A stretch of 64,000 nucleotides of DNA from Sclerotinia nivalis (Eukaryota; Ascomycota; Leotiomycetes; Helotiales; Sclerotiniaceae), in the NCBI GenBank assembly GCA_029531795.1, contig JAPEIS010000002.1, positions 186,001-250,000 of the forward strand, in the 5' to 3' direction. The position numbers were made by a program, and so were the translations under genes. This document shows, piece by piece, positions 12,113-24,774 of the stretch. The notes below the pieces were generated by a model. That model did not search any database. It saw only the letters and a list, made by a program, of their open reading frames with translations, and was not told the DNA's origin. Each line of letters starts with the position of its first letter. The stretch's first letter is position 1.

Positions 12113-13050
12113 AATCTGGAGAATACCAAAATTTACTTGAGTTTCTTGTATTTGTTTATGTACTTAGAATTTTTGGCAGCAAGGTCAATTCAGCGTAGTA
12201 TTTTGAAGCCACTCATGGCGGTGCACAAAATGAAGATCCTTCCATGATCGTGCCATACTAGATGCAATGGAACTATGACATGCGTCCCGCTAACCATCCA
12301 AACATTACGAAAAAAGAAACCGTTGTATAAAACACATCAGAATTAGGTATGAATGTGCCGTCAGGACCACAAAAGGAACATGGGAAATTAGTGAAGTGAG
12401 ATTGACAGGCTATCCTGCTTGTTTATCCTGTTGTTCATCTCGTTACTGCGGGGTGTTGACGTAAATAGAATATTTACGGGCCACAAAGCTGAAAATGTAA
12501 GATGCATCCAACGAACCTCCGGACCTCCCTAATACGGCCCAGGGTGAGTACAAAAAACCCTGAGTGTGTCTGCTGGAATCCAGGACCAATAGCTGCAATG
12601 TGAGAGACATGCACATAAGAACGTAAGCAAACGTATAATAACAAAGCTAAAGACACTAAGAAGATGAGGACTTCCCGGAAGATTGTCTACTTCTTTCAGA
12701 GATAGTCACGTGCTATTCACATGGCATTTACTGAGACGACAGATTTGAAGTTGAGTCCGATTACCGATAGCCTACTTAGACATTAGCTGTTCCCAATCTT
12801 ACCTCCAACTTACTTATCATCTGGCCGAAAGTAAACAACAGTTGGAGTGATTTCAACTGTTGTATAGCTCCCACATCAGAACGGCGCAGGGATAAGGACC
12901 AAAAAAATTCAGCTCTGATCCCTTCACGTATGATGAGAGGCAAACCCGGTCCCGTATCTTGCTAGAGTGGCAATAAAAAGGTAGAACATCCTCACTTGTA
13001 GATCTTCTTCACTCTTCCTTAGACTTGTACCTCAGAAAGACATAGGTATC
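12113..13050. other. intergenic, no gene seen
   Basis: Divergent spacer between the surface-protein gene and the GNAT relic. A 60-codon minus-strand frame at 12474-12656 has no support. Confidence 0.4.
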
Positions 13051-13670
13051 ATGGAGCAAATTCCCACATCATTCAAGCTCGCACCAGCCGAGCGTAGCGA
13101 TATTCCCGCCTCGCTCATATTCATGTTGTTGCTTGCCTTCCTGACAACGCGTTCTCTTTATATTTTGCCACTTCCCAAGAATTTGAGAAGAGAGTTACGG
13201 ACATGCTAGAAGGTCAGGTCGGCGACCCAGCTTGGTATCACATCAAAGCAGTTGACAATGAAACCGGCGAAATTGCTGCTTGGGCCTCATGGAACATTCC
13301 TACCGATGCAAAAATCAAAGAGCGGGATGAAAAGGCTGCGGCAAAAATTTCGGCCAAAGCCTGAGGGAAGGGCGAATTTGACTTCCCTCCTGGTCTTCCC
13401 GTGTTTGTACAAGACGATACAGACATATGGCTGGAACGCTGGACAAAAGGTCAGCGCCATGTACTCTGCAAAGCGCTGTTCACTGAACCTTCATTTGAAC
13501 GGCGTGGAATGGGAAATGCATTGGTGGCATATGGCGATAAATTGGCGGATGATGCAGGCCTGCCCATCTTCCTCCAAGCTTCTCCGTTTGGATCCCCAAT
13601 TTATGTTAAGCATGGATTTGAGATTGTGCAGTATTTGGATGTGGACTTGAGGGAGTGGGAAGGGGAATGA
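13051..13670 (+). pseudogene. broken GNAT-family N-acetyltransferase
   Basis: The start (MEQIPTSFKLAPAERSDIP) and later reading frame clearly belong to a fungal GNAT acetyltransferase: LPDNAFSLYFATSQEFE, GEIAAWASWNIP, the acetyl-CoA loop region FERRGMGNALV, and the C-terminal PIYVKHGFEIVQYLDVDL. Two lesions are visible. Near 13111-13118 the frame changes by one base right after DIPA. A TGA at 13363-13365 interrupts the frame after KISAKA, and coding resumes directly with GKGEFDFPPGLP. No splice pair removes either lesion. The gene is therefore probably dead, or the sequence has two errors. The ATG at 13051 fits the homologous N-terminus. Confidence 0.75.
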
Positions 13671-14432
13671 TGAGGGGTATGGGAATTATATTATATTATA
13701 AGTTCCGTTATATGCAAAGGCTACCGCAGACGCTTCCAAAGACTACTTGAAAGACTCAACAATATAGACTGTATGAGCTGAGGTATAATGAGGGGGGGAC
13801 ATAATTCTCAATCAAACAATAGCAGTACTCGAGGTGAATACAGTACTGCGCACTCAACTAGCAATCCAATGTGCATGTGGTAAACATTGAAAACGATGAA
13901 CTTAACACCGTACTCGTCCCGTAGCCCATCACATAGCTCCCATACTTCATTCAAAGCAATGGTAAATTTGCTCCTCTAGGATCAATTCTTCCTTCTCTAA
14001 ACTCTTCTCAGAGGATTGAAAGTGGGCCAAAGGGGTCTCCCAAATCCAGATGACAATGCATACGAATCTGGGTACGGGGAAATTATGACATGATTAATAT
14101 TTCCTATGTCTCCTGGTAAAGAGTACAAGAGTTCAGAAAGCATATGAAAATTCCCATTTTGACTGGGCGTGAGTGCTTGGAATTGATGATGTTGAAGTGG
14201 TTTACACAGAAGTGTGCATTAAAAGCGAACGCAACTGATGTTCAGGGATCCAATTAGGCTAAGAATTGTGCGACCGAACGCCAAGATTTCAACCCAACAA
14301 CAACAAACCGGTTCCTCCAAGCAACTCGGCAACAGTTACGCTACAACTTCGAAGAGAGTCATAGAAAATCAATATCTTTGGAATAGCGAGGTATAGAAAT
14401 GGTCTACATACTCCAATAAACCTTCAAGATTT
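13671..14432. other. intergenic, no gene seen
   Basis: No open frame with family resemblance and no repeat structure noticed. Confidence 0.4.
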
Positions 14433-14688
14433 ATGACGCCTCACGCACGGTAAGTTCTGCTGTCCTTCCTTCGTTCTTGTTCCGGAATCTATCAGCTCTT
14501 CTATTCGAAATGCAACAACCACGTCGAATATATCGCGCGCAGGACGAAATTTTAATGGAGAAACTTGTTGGAACTGCGCACATGATTGTGTAAGCCTTAC
14601 TAGATCTTCGACTCCCTATCGCAGATACCAGGAATTGATTGAATATGCTTGGTGGATGGAACAATACGAGCGCAGTCAGATGCAATGA
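14433..14688 (+). CDS. possible small spliced gene, about 69 residues
   Basis: A short first exon (14433-14449, MTPHAR) ends at a perfect GTAAGT donor; a 46-base intron ends at TATCAG and the frame then stays open to TGA at 14686. The product has a C-x2-C...C pattern (CWNCAHDC) and a helical, aromatic C-terminus (YQELIEYAWWMEQYERSQ). No family recognised. An unrelated frame is open on the other strand over the same bases, so this is only a candidate. Confidence 0.3.
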
Positions 14689-15816
14689 GAACTTTTTGGA
14701 CCCTGATCTACAAACTGAATCGCTGAGTATTGCGGAACTCAGCTCGAAATCGACTATGGAACAGGCATGGCCTACTGGAGATGGTTGGTAACTGTCCGTC
14801 TTGCGCATTGCTTAAATTGATCTTAGATCAACCTGTCGCGGGCGCAGGTTAGGATCTGCCATAGTTAAACATCAACCCGAGAGTATCGAGTTTTGCAACA
14901 CACACATTGAGCTTCAGGGTTTATTGTTACGAGATGAAGCAAAATGTGAATGGTCTCGGCGAAAGATGATCACGGAACATAAAATAGAAGGGATGGTCTG
15001 AGATTACAAGATACCCATAAGATCAACATATGCGGAGCTTTTGGCGCAAGTCCTCAGGGTGTGGCCCGACATATCGTTCTAATGTTGACGAGCACCTTAT
15101 ATCTATCTGTCTTGGTGGTGATCTCAAGGGAGTTTCCCTATCATCAACGATTCCAGCAGGCGCATCCTTTCTTAGGTGGGAGGTCAAAGTGAAAAAGTGA
15201 GGAAATTGGCGATTGTTTAGAACTCATATGGGTCGTAGAGAGAACTTCGCGCAGCTCAAGATAGGTAACTTGGGGTTTTGTGATGGTTGAATGTGCAGTG
15301 AGTGACATGGCAGCTTATCTTCTGGTACTAGGGCTTGGCAGTTCCATAACTTTCATCCAAGGTCATCATTCCTTATATGCAAAAGCTTCCGGACTTTGGA
15401 TGTAAACATCGGTACTTTGATGAAAGTCTTCATTGTAATTGAACCGGACTGTTGCCATACAACCTTGAGCCAACGTCACCGCCAAAGTGTGATCGTTAGG
15501 TAGTACTGGGGATTCGAATTTACTTTACGATAAAACCATAATTATGATTTAATCAAGAATATCAAATAATTAACTTTTAATATCCTCATCACGATTTTCA
15601 ATTGACATTCAAGTGGAAATTTTCATGTTCCCTCAAAAATCCCGATGTTCAGGCATCAAGGCAATTACAAATAAGCGAGGGTTGAATCTCCCACAAACCC
15701 TTTAGCGCCTCAAGAATATTCGAGGTGGAAACTCTATCAACTTGAGAAATTTCACCGACGTCGACAACTTGTAAATTCAACCACCACCGCCAACTCCACA
15801 ATCAGCCATCGCAATC
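14689..15816. other. intergenic, RPS5 promoter side
   Basis: No coding region supported. The last 300 bases are AT-rich and then pyrimidine-rich before the RPS5 start, as is usual for fungal ribosomal protein promoters. Confidence 0.4.
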
Positions 15817-16706
15817 ATGTCTGAAGGAGAAATCGAAGTCGAAGTCGAGGCCGTTTCCGGCTACCAGGTGCTCCCAAAGGAAGTCACTGAGGAGATTGGA
15901 AGCATCAAGGTACAACTCAATTGAAATGTTTCGATATATGGGAAAACTAACGCTGACAATCTGCAGCTTTTCAACAAATGGAGCTACGAGGATGTTGAGA
16001 TCCGCGACATCTCTTTGACGTAAGAATACCCAATGCGAAATTCATCGAGGAGGAAAGGATGGATGGAGGTGGAAAACATTCGACAACAATTTTGAATGGA
16101 TGAAATTACAAGAAGAGGAAAAGCTAATGCGATATCTTTTCAACAGCGATTACATTCAAATCAGAGCACCAGTCTACATCTCCCACTCCGCCGGTCGTTA
16201 TGCGCAAAAGAGATTCAGAAAGGCCAACTGCCCAATCATTGAGCGTCTTACCAACTCCTTGATGATGAACGGTCGCAACAACGGAAAGAAGCTCATGGCT
16301 GTCCGCATTGTTGCCCACGCCTTCGAGATCGTACGTTCGACCAAAGAAAAATGAAATTTGGAACAAAACCTAACAATTGAAATTATAGATCCACATCATG
16401 ACCGATCAAAACCCAATCCAAGTTGCCGTTGATGCTATCGTCAACTGCGGTCCTCGCGAAGATTCCACCCGTATCGGATCCGCCGGTACCGTCCGTCGTC
16501 AAGCCGTCGATGTCTCCCCTCTCCGCCGTGTCAACCAAGCTATTGCTCTCCTTACCATCGGTGCCCGTGAAGCTTCATTCAGAAACGTCAAGTCCATTGC
16601 TGAGTGCTTGGCTGAAGAATTGATCAACGCCGCTAAGGGAAGCAGTAACTCCTACGCCATCAAGAAGAAGGATGAGTTGGAGCGTGTCGCCAAGAGCAAT
16701 CGTTAA
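15817..16706 (+). CDS. rps5: 40S ribosomal protein S5 (uS7)
   Basis: Small-subunit protein uS7, which binds 18S rRNA in the head of the 40S subunit near the mRNA exit channel. Exons 15817-15909, 15967-16019, 16147-16330 and 16389-16706 join in phase to give about 215 residues, the usual fungal length. Conserved blocks are plain: [76 protein letters not shown] and the C-terminal [16 protein letters not shown]. Codon use is stronger in C-ending codons than in neighbouring genes, as expected for high expression. Introns cluster toward the 5' half, also typical. Identity is secure. Confidence 0.97.
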
Positions 16707-18250
16707 ATGGTTATATTCGGGGATTTTCTGTGGGGTGTTTCGATTTGCATTATGGATGGATGGGCGATTGGCTGCATTTATGTCACATAAACGACTTTTA
16801 TGAATGCAAAAGGTCATGACACAACCGGAATAATGGATATATGCATTCAGTGATTTTGTGCTATCGGTTCAAGTGCACAAATTTGTATGGGGTTATTGGC
16901 TTGAGATGGTTATAAGGACTGATCATATACCATCTGGTGATTCTCCAGAATTTTGTACCTCCAGATACAAAAGCAAATTCGATAAACAAATCCCGCACAC
17001 TCTCAATTTATACAGTGACATCATGACTCTTAACTACTAGGTATTGCTAACGAATTTACAGCAAGGCTGCTCTAATTATAAACATCCATCTCTGCGGATG
17101 CCAGGTCTCCTGCAATGCACCCGAAACACATTTTCTCCCAGCTAAGGAATCAGACAGATGAATATCGATTCGATTCAAAAGTTTGTATCCGCTTTCCCTC
17201 AATCGCTAGAATATGACGAAAAAGATTATCGGCAGCTCAATTGAAGTGCTTGTCTTAGTACAAACGTACTATAATCAGGGATCAGAGATTTTCTCATGCT
17301 CTTCCTTCTTCGAGTCCTGTCATCTAGTGAAAATCTTAGGTTCATTGGCGGGTACGGGGATGTGATGATGTAATGGTTATGTGGAAGATTTGGAGCTGAG
17401 TTGGATGGATTGGGTATGCGTGTTTTTATGTGTAAGGTAAGGTAAGTTGTGATATTAGGTTCTGGGGGCGAGAGGGTTGTCTTGCGTTGGTTATGGTTGA
17501 AGAGGTTTTGGAGGTGAGTTTATTCTATGTACGGACTCATACTATCGTGAATATGCATGCACAGTACGATCAGAAGTCAGGAATGATCTGAATCTTTGGT
17601 CAGAGATGATGATAGTGAGTGCTTTTGTCAGACTCATATTTATATTCATACTCCTTCTCATACACCTACTCTTCCGTCAGTAGAGCCATCACTCTTACTC
17701 AACCTTATGAAACAAATCCCTTAAGTATAAGTTGCCATAATAGAAATTTTGGACCACTTATTCTTATACATCTATCTATAATATCCACCCGGGCTTTTCC
17801 TCTTCCTTGTCTTTCTCTCTCTCTCATTCTTATGTATTAATTGTAGGATTACACTGCGCAATGTCTAATACCATAACACTAATCCTCCTCCCACGTTTCT
17901 AAAATGCAGTGATAGATAATAGTTTGTTGATATTGTACGATTATTTTAAGGAATTGAATTTTGAGTTTGAGTTTGATTCGAGTGATTGATTATCGTTTTC
18001 TTCGACAAATGCAGAAATTGCTGAGGTAGTTGAGGGTAAGAGTGGATGGTTTTATGCGTAGGGAACATTTTTTTCCGTTCACTAATTTTATCAATTTCAA
18101 TAACTTCACCAGCTTCATCCTTCGCTTCCACTATTCTACATACTAGGTAGTCTTTAATATAAACTACGAAGATTTAAGATCAAAATAACATCCCACATCC
18201 CGCATCGCATATCTAAATCACAATCGTTCACTTAATTATCCAATCATAAC

Positions 18251-18478
18251 ATGCACACCAATGCAGATCCCAGATTATCCAAGGACCAAGCCGACTATAA
18301 ACTACCAATTTACTACGCAATCGGTATGAATGCATATACATACCTTTGGTTCTTAATCTTGAATCATTATTCTTTTTATCGCTACTACAGCGAAGGTGGT
18401 TTCGGGCTAGAGCGGGAGGAAAGGGAGAAAAGGAAGGGGAGAGCCCTATTGCCCATCTTCCTCGCCTCTGATGTTTAG
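18251..18478 (+). CDS. doubtful small open reading frame
   Basis: 75 codons beginning MHTNADPRLSKDQADYKLP with a hydrophobic, Tyr-rich centre and a charged C-terminus. A GTATGA donor near 18324 and a CTACAG acceptor near 18391 lie inside it, so it may instead be a short first exon. No family recognised. Confidence 0.22.
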   Translation: MHTNADPRLSKDQADYKLPIYYAIGMNAYTYLWFLILNHYSFYRYYSEGGFGLEREEREKRKGRALLPIFLASDV

Positions 18479-20166
18479 GATAGAGTTGGGTAATGAAGGG
18501 AGATTGTTTGAGATGCAGTTATATCATGAAGAGTGATTGTTTGAGAAGGGGTTATATTATGAGTAGTGATTTTTAAACTCGAGTTAGGAAATAAAAAAAC
18601 GGATGTATAAGATAGAACTCCATAATAGATGAGAGGGGGGGGTGGATAATTAGAGAGTTGAACTTTCAGCAGTAGAACGTTTGAGGAGTGAAAGGTTTAG
18701 GGGTAGTCTATGGCAGGGGGCCTAGGGGTAGTTAATGTGATGATGCGGATATAGATAGTTTCGTGATACTTTTCATAAGTTGGATATATGAAAGAAAGAG
18801 AGGGCGGGATTTGGGATCGAATGGTATAGTTGAGGAATTTAGTAGGATTAGTGACAGTAATAAAGGAGGGAAGTTTGAAGGTATTATGGCTGATGTATAC
18901 ATATAGAAATGCGATGCGTTGAATTCAAAAATTCTCACTGGACTGGACTAGACTACTGTACAACATTTTCTAAAATGCAGAGATGGATAATTTTTGATTT
19001 GCCGAAAATAGAGCACGGGGGATGAGAGGGATATGGGTGGTTGAATAAGATAATTATGATTCGCCTGGGATATTATGTTTATAGGTTACTTATGGTCTAG
19101 AATAAAAGGGGGGAGGATAGTATTGATCCAATAACAATTTAATAGATTATACCGGCAGCTTTGAACTTGAATTTTTGGTCGATGGATATTGTAGTGAGTA
19201 CTAGCGATCGAGTCAAACGCAAACTAGACTCTGACGGATAAAGATAATGAAATAGAACTGCGGTATTTGGAGACCACATGTTTGTTTAAAATGAATACAT
19301 GACTGGAAGGACAAGATACCAGGATGGGGAGAGTAAGAAACTAACTTTGACAATTTTAATACTGGCGCTAGTCGGGAGATACGATGAATTCAGTATTTAG
19401 AACAGATATCAAGATGACAATCTGATGGTGGTATCGTTTTTAGAAGAGTATGAGCGGATAGGAGTTGAAGAGGTGGCGAAATTATTGGAGAGAATGTGTT
19501 ATGGTGAATGAATGGTATTTGGATGATAGGGGGGGAATGAATGTTTAGGATTTATGATGGTGCGAGATAGTGGGGGTATTGATGTAAAGTGGAAGGAAGA
19601 GGTATGGAGGGGTTTAGATGAATAGTGTGCAGCTATGTGATTGTGGCGATAGGGAGAAGTGATTTGTATATATGTAGGACGGGAAAAATGGCAGCTTGGA
19701 CTCACGCACAATGAAACCATCCCATCACCGCATGTAAGATTGGACACGAGGTCAAATTATCTGAATACAATTTAATGACCGAGAGAAGAGAGATAGTGAG
19801 TTCGAGATGAGTTTATAATGTTGTGCTGAAAGATTGTGCAACCTATTTATGAATTAGGGGGTCAGAATATGTGAGACTTGATAACCGAGTATCTTCCAGA
19901 GGTAGTTTAATTTCAACATCAACCTATATCCAGTGACTCAGGGGGCTAAATAAAGTCATACCGTCTTTAAGACTTCACTGCTAATCATGAAACATAATAT
20001 TCTGAATAATAGTAGCCCAAAAAATTCTCATGGGCTGCTATGTGGTTTCTTGCGAGAGATATAGTTAAACAATACCCGATTCAGGCCATAGATACTTCGT
20101 TAATGAATCTCTCTCTGTCTTAAACAATTATAGAAAACTCTTTACCTCGAATTTATCCTTTCGGGG

Positions 20167-20328
20167 TTAATTACTGCTTCTTCCATTACTCAACCTCATT
20201 CCTCTCTTCTTCCTCACTGGGTTCTTCCTCGTTGGCCCTGAGTTCGGTGTCGTAGCTGCGTTCTGCGTAATGGCTGTGTACGGTGCAATAGATTCGGTAT
20301 CCGCAGTCTGTCCATCTTGACCCGCCAT
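20167..20328 (-). CDS. doubtful 53-residue open reading frame
   Basis: ATG at 20328, stop at 20167. The product starts MAGQDGQTADTESIAPYTA, is Thr/Asn-rich and ends in a basic stretch (RKNPVRKKRGMR). Its composition resembles a short disordered nuclear protein or one exon of a larger gene, but no splice partner was found. Confidence 0.22.
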   Translation of the reverse strand: MAGQDGQTADTESIAPYTAITQNAATTPNSGPTRKNPVRKKRGMRLSNGRSSN

Positions 20329-21483
20329 ACTTGTCTTCTGTATATCAATCAGCTTTTGTTATATGTTCTTGGATTATTTTAATTCCGGAGCTATGTGTAA
20401 AGTACCATGTAAATGCATTCTATTGGTCCATACCGCCTCGGATTAGTACAATGAGAGCGTGGTGTTTTCCTATTATACAGAACACTTCGTGCGGCACAGA
20501 AAAGACAGGCGGGCTCCATCTGTACGAGAATAGATGTTGTTGAAGTGGAGACAGAAGCTAATAGAGCTGATTTGGGACCGGGTTCGATGAATTTAGTGGG
20601 GAAGGAGCTGAGGTTGAAGTCGAGGCAGAATCCAGTAGAGCTGGTTCGCGTTTGGTTGCCGGATAAGCGAATTGCTTTCCTTCATCAAACTTAGTAGACC
20701 TATAGCATGGTGTTCCTCCATGACATCTAGCTCCCTGCTTAGCAAAAGAAAGACACGAACCCTCATTTCTCGCGGCGGGAGCTGTGGTTAAATTTAAGGC
20801 AAGTGCCGATTCGGAACCGGTTCTTGATGCATTTACTACTTGTCATGCAATTGACGCTAGAGCTGGCATAAAGTATCTCGGTTCGTTTTCGTCGGCACTT
20901 GACTAGCATTTCCGAAAACTACCCTGATATCTCTCGTCTTGATATATTGAAGTTTCTTGCAAACTTTCACCAAATAGCGATCTCCGACGCCTCAATTCAT
21001 CATCCCTATCTTTTTAATATTTAAGATGTATTTTGCATTTCTGTGCTTCATTTCCTAAAATTCGAGGTTCCTAATTTTCAACACCATCCAAATAATCGTC
21101 TTCTCGTACCCAATTTCTGAAAAGATTCTTCTTGGCTCTTCCGATCCACCACCACTTCCCGCCATATCGAATGCTAGGAACTTGTCTAATGTTACCTAGT
21201 ATACACGCAACAGCATTCTGAAAGTATCATAGAATCTACGATCAAAGAATGTAAGTCTTCCTCCGCGGGTCCCATAACATGTGTAGACACTCGCACACTC
21301 GCTCTTCTCTTTTCCATTTGGGGACTTGGAGTGAGTGATAGATTTGAACGTCATGAAGATGATATATGGTCTCTTTTGGTTATATATATTGTGCTTCAAT
21401 GTTCATGTCAACTTTGACAGAAAAGGGACCTGCTCTGATGACAATGAATATTTCTTTTTTATACTTTTCGCTTTTTACTGAAA

Positions 21484-21513
21484 TAATTATTAGTAATTAT
21501 TAGTAATTATTAG
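21484..21513. repeat. 10-bp tandem repeat, three copies
   Basis: Three perfect head-to-tail copies of taattattag in the downstream region of SDA1. A simple AT-rich minisatellite. Confidence 0.85.
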
Positions 21514-21634
21514 TCCCGATGATTGAGATGGAAGATAAAGAATCCATCTTCAAGTCATTGTCTCAGTGCACATAATCCTAGGTTGGAAAACTGTATGAAA
21601 TTGCTTTCTATTATTTAGTATTAAGACCAATGAA

Positions 21635-23988
21635 TTAACATCCGATATTTCCTCTTTTGCCACCCCGTTTAGTCCTATCAATATGACCCTTGAGCACCCT
21701 TCTGGTGTGTTGCAAACTTCTCTTTTGCTTACTTTTAGCCTTACCCAACGTCATCATAAAATTCTTCTTTCTAGATTTCTCTTGATTCGTGGTACTCTTT
21801 CCCTCAGCATCCTTCTTCGCTCTCCTGAGTGCCTTGGTAGACTTATGCTCACTACGCTCACCCTTTCCTTCTCTGGCCATTGCTATCTTCTCTTCTCTGG
21901 TGTTCTTTTGTAACTTGGAGAAACCTTCGATTTGATCAGCTGTCAAAGCATCATCTGCATGTCTTGCTGCAGCATCTTTCATTCGTTGAGATTGTGTCCT
22001 TCCGCCCATTGCTTTATTCACGCTAGCCTCAAGGCGAAGCTCTTGAAGCTTTGCAAGATCAGCGGGTGTGAGAATCTTAGTGGTTGCATATGTTGAGATC
22101 TTTTGCTCAAGAACTTTGTCGGCATTCTCTTTCTCAGCGTCTCCTGACTTTTCGGCAGCTTTGACTTCGAGCTTCGCTTTCTTCGCGGCAGGCTTTTCGT
22201 CTTCACTATCACTGATCTCAATTTCAGCATCACTCTCGACGTTTATCCAACCACCTTCATCACTGTCAGCATCAGATTCCACATCCCAGGCATTCCAATC
22301 TTCTTCATCGTCTTCTTCCTCATCTGTGCCCAATTCTTCAGGCAATCCTTGTTCAACCCGTTTCCGTTTCCTTTCATCTTCCTTCCACTGCTCAAGCAAT
22401 TCAATACCCTCAATACCGCCGACTTCTTCCTCACCAAAGCGTCTCTCTTTGATAGAACCAGCCTTAAGTCCCATAGTCGCTGTCTTTCCTCTATCTCTTT
22501 TCTTCAACATATCAGCTCCAACCTCACGGTACAAGGATAACAATCCCTTCGCAGCCATCATTGTTCCCTTATCCTTACTCTTTCTGTACATAATAAGATC
22601 TTGAAGAAGTGTATCGTTCATAGCTAACGGTTGTCGCACGCAAATTTCTCGAATAGCGTTAAGTCCAGAAGCAGCAACCTCTGAAGCCGAGGCTTCAGAA
22701 ACGAACTCATTGGCAATTTTCTGTACCAGAGGTTCTAAAGCATCAGGCGGAACAAGATTATGTGTTGCTTGAGCTAGAGATGCCAAAAATGAGGTTACTG
22801 ATGGTTGTCGTGGTGTAAGGTACTTGGTGAAGTATGAATATAATGAGATTACTGTAAGCTTATGCAGACCAACAAGTCGTGAGACCAGTTGTAGGACAAT
22901 AAGTTTTTGTTCGAGGTTTAGTTTCGACTTTGAATTTTGAAGATGCTTCGAAAATAGGGATTCGGCGAAACCTTGGGGATCGTGCAAAAGGTGCAGGGCG
23001 GAGAAGTTCAAGGGATGAGGTGCTTTGCTCTTCTTTTCCTTCTTTCGTACCTTTTCGACGGCCTTTTCTAATGATTTCGTCTTCTTCTTTGTCTTCTTAT
23101 TTATTCCAACTTGATGCTTCAGCTTACCAATATCAATGGCTTCATCATCACTGCTTTCGTCCTCCTTCTCCTCTCTTTCCTTGTCACCACCCAGGAAAAA
23201 CCGTACTCCACCTCCAATAACCTTCTCATTATCTGACAAACTAGCTTCCTTCATAATCTCGACAGCTTTCGCATCTGTCCATATCTGTCGCTTCCATAAT
23301 TCTCTTGTAATTTTAACAGCCCAGATTCCTTTTGAAGATGTTCGATCGGATGTGAGCAGATTAAATAATGCTGTTTGCATTGTTCGATTGAGACGATGGT
23401 TGATGCTTTTCGAATTTGAAGTTCGGAGATCTGATAGGATCTTCTGGAAGAGTAGCGTGCGCAGAGTTTTACTGGGTGTGGCCACCAGTATTGGAAACAG
23501 TGTATTGAGAAGGTTGGCTGAATCGATTACTTCCTTTCGTCGCAATAATACTAAACTACCCACGATCTTCTCGCGCAACTCGCTCTCAAGTTCAGCATGA
23601 TGTAAAGTTAGAATCTGTTTGAGATCCTCTGGAAACTCTGCTGTGTCTTCTGGGAAACAGTCCGAGCAATGTGCGACGAAATCGATAAGGTCGTGAAATG
23701 ATACGATACCGCCCGATGTGGCCGTGGAAGGAGAAGACATAAAAATGTCTCTTTGGGATTGATATTGTCCATATTGATTCAAGAAATCTTCTGCGTATGA
23801 TCTGGTATACTTGTTAATGATGATCTCATTGCCCATTATAGAAAGTGTGTACTTACTTCGGATCTCTTCGAATCTTGTACTGTAAATTCGGACTAAGAGG
23901 TCAGCAATGATCAGAAGAGAAAAGACCAATTGTAGTCTTACAGATCCGCATCAACCTTCTCCAATGCGCCAAGTCTCTTTTTACCCAT
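21635..23988 (-). CDS. SDA1: SDA1, 60S ribosome biogenesis and export factor
   Basis: Nucleolar/nuclear protein required for 60S subunit maturation and export and for G1 progression in yeast. Exons 23942-23988, 23857-23892 and 21635-23801 join in phase to about 749 residues. The spliced N-terminus MGKKRLGALEKVDADL-PNLQYKIRRDPK-SYAEDFLNQY is the family signature and supports two small 5' introns. HEAT-like helices follow (LVLLRRKEVIDSANLL; HPLNFSALHLLHDPQGFAE; LVSRLVGLHKL). An acidic low-complexity stretch (DEEEDDEEDWNAWDVESDADSD) and a basic C-terminus (KSKQKRSLQHTRRVLKGHIDR) are family features. Ribosome role fits its distant neighbour RPS5, but adjacency need not mean linkage. Confidence 0.96.
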
Positions 23989-24774
23989 TATGTCGGTTGA
24001 TGTTGTATGCTTTTGGGTGATTGATTATGCCTCGTTATTGGAATTCGAATTCACATGGGCAAGATATTTTTTTTCGTTATCATTATCTTAGCGCCAGTCG
24101 CTTAAGTTGATTTATTAGTCAGCCGGAGGTGTGTGAATATGAATTAAACAATTAAACTTCAGCACGGCAAAACTTTTCAACTATATGCATATAGCTTTTT
24201 CATTGGTTCATATATTTGCCAACTCATGCTCGCCCAAGAAGTTCCATCAATTAACCATAGCGATGACCTGGAATTAATCCATGATGGTTCATCTAAAGTT
24301 ATTAAATAACATAGAATGTGGCTACCACACCTCGTATGTCTTCCGTTAGCGGTCGCATCAACGCGGAGCACGTAGTTAACAATGACTGCATCGATCCCCA
24401 ATATTATCGTGAGCCTCAGCTCGGGTTGCCAGTCATGGACCTTTTCAAGGGATGCGAATTGACCCGAAAAACTCTGGTTGATTTCCGGTGACAATCTCCA
24501 GCTTTTAATGGTACCACATAAGTTTGTGGTGGGTCTTGAGTGTCATTCTTTGCTGCGAGTACTGCAAGTAATTGCAGGATTTTTTATATTGATGATATCA
24601 CAATTTGTTTTAAAGGATTAGGTTTCAGCGAAGACATCATTTAGCCATTATCCTGCCCAAATTCTATATAGCTTCTGTCCAGTGGCAGGTGTCTAACGAC
24701 TTCATAAGTCAATTCAAACCCCACCCTCATTTCTTCCTCTTCATCACTCTCTTCATCCACTTTCATTATTGGTA
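23989..24774. other. divergent promoter region, SDA1 / NLR
   Basis: 786-base spacer between the SDA1 start and the NLR start. The last 60 bases before the NLR ATG are strongly pyrimidine-rich (cttcctcttcatcactctcttc), a common fungal core-promoter tract. An open frame at 24177-24494 (-) has no support. Confidence 0.4.

Larger units (their letters stand above)
16707..21634. other. 4.9-kb gene-poor region
   Basis: Long AT-rich stretch between RPS5 and SDA1 with purine-rich tracts (ggatgg, gagagg strings, 17340-19700). Only very short frames are open, two of which are listed separately with low confidence. No transposon ends, RNA genes or palindromes recognised. It could hold non-coding transcripts or untranslated regions of the flanking genes. 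Confidence 0.4.

Noticed and set aside
22068..22604. 178-codon Ser/Phe-rich open frame, plus strand
   Set aside because: Antisense to the SDA1 acidic region, which produces long Ser/Phe-rich frames by codon complementarity.
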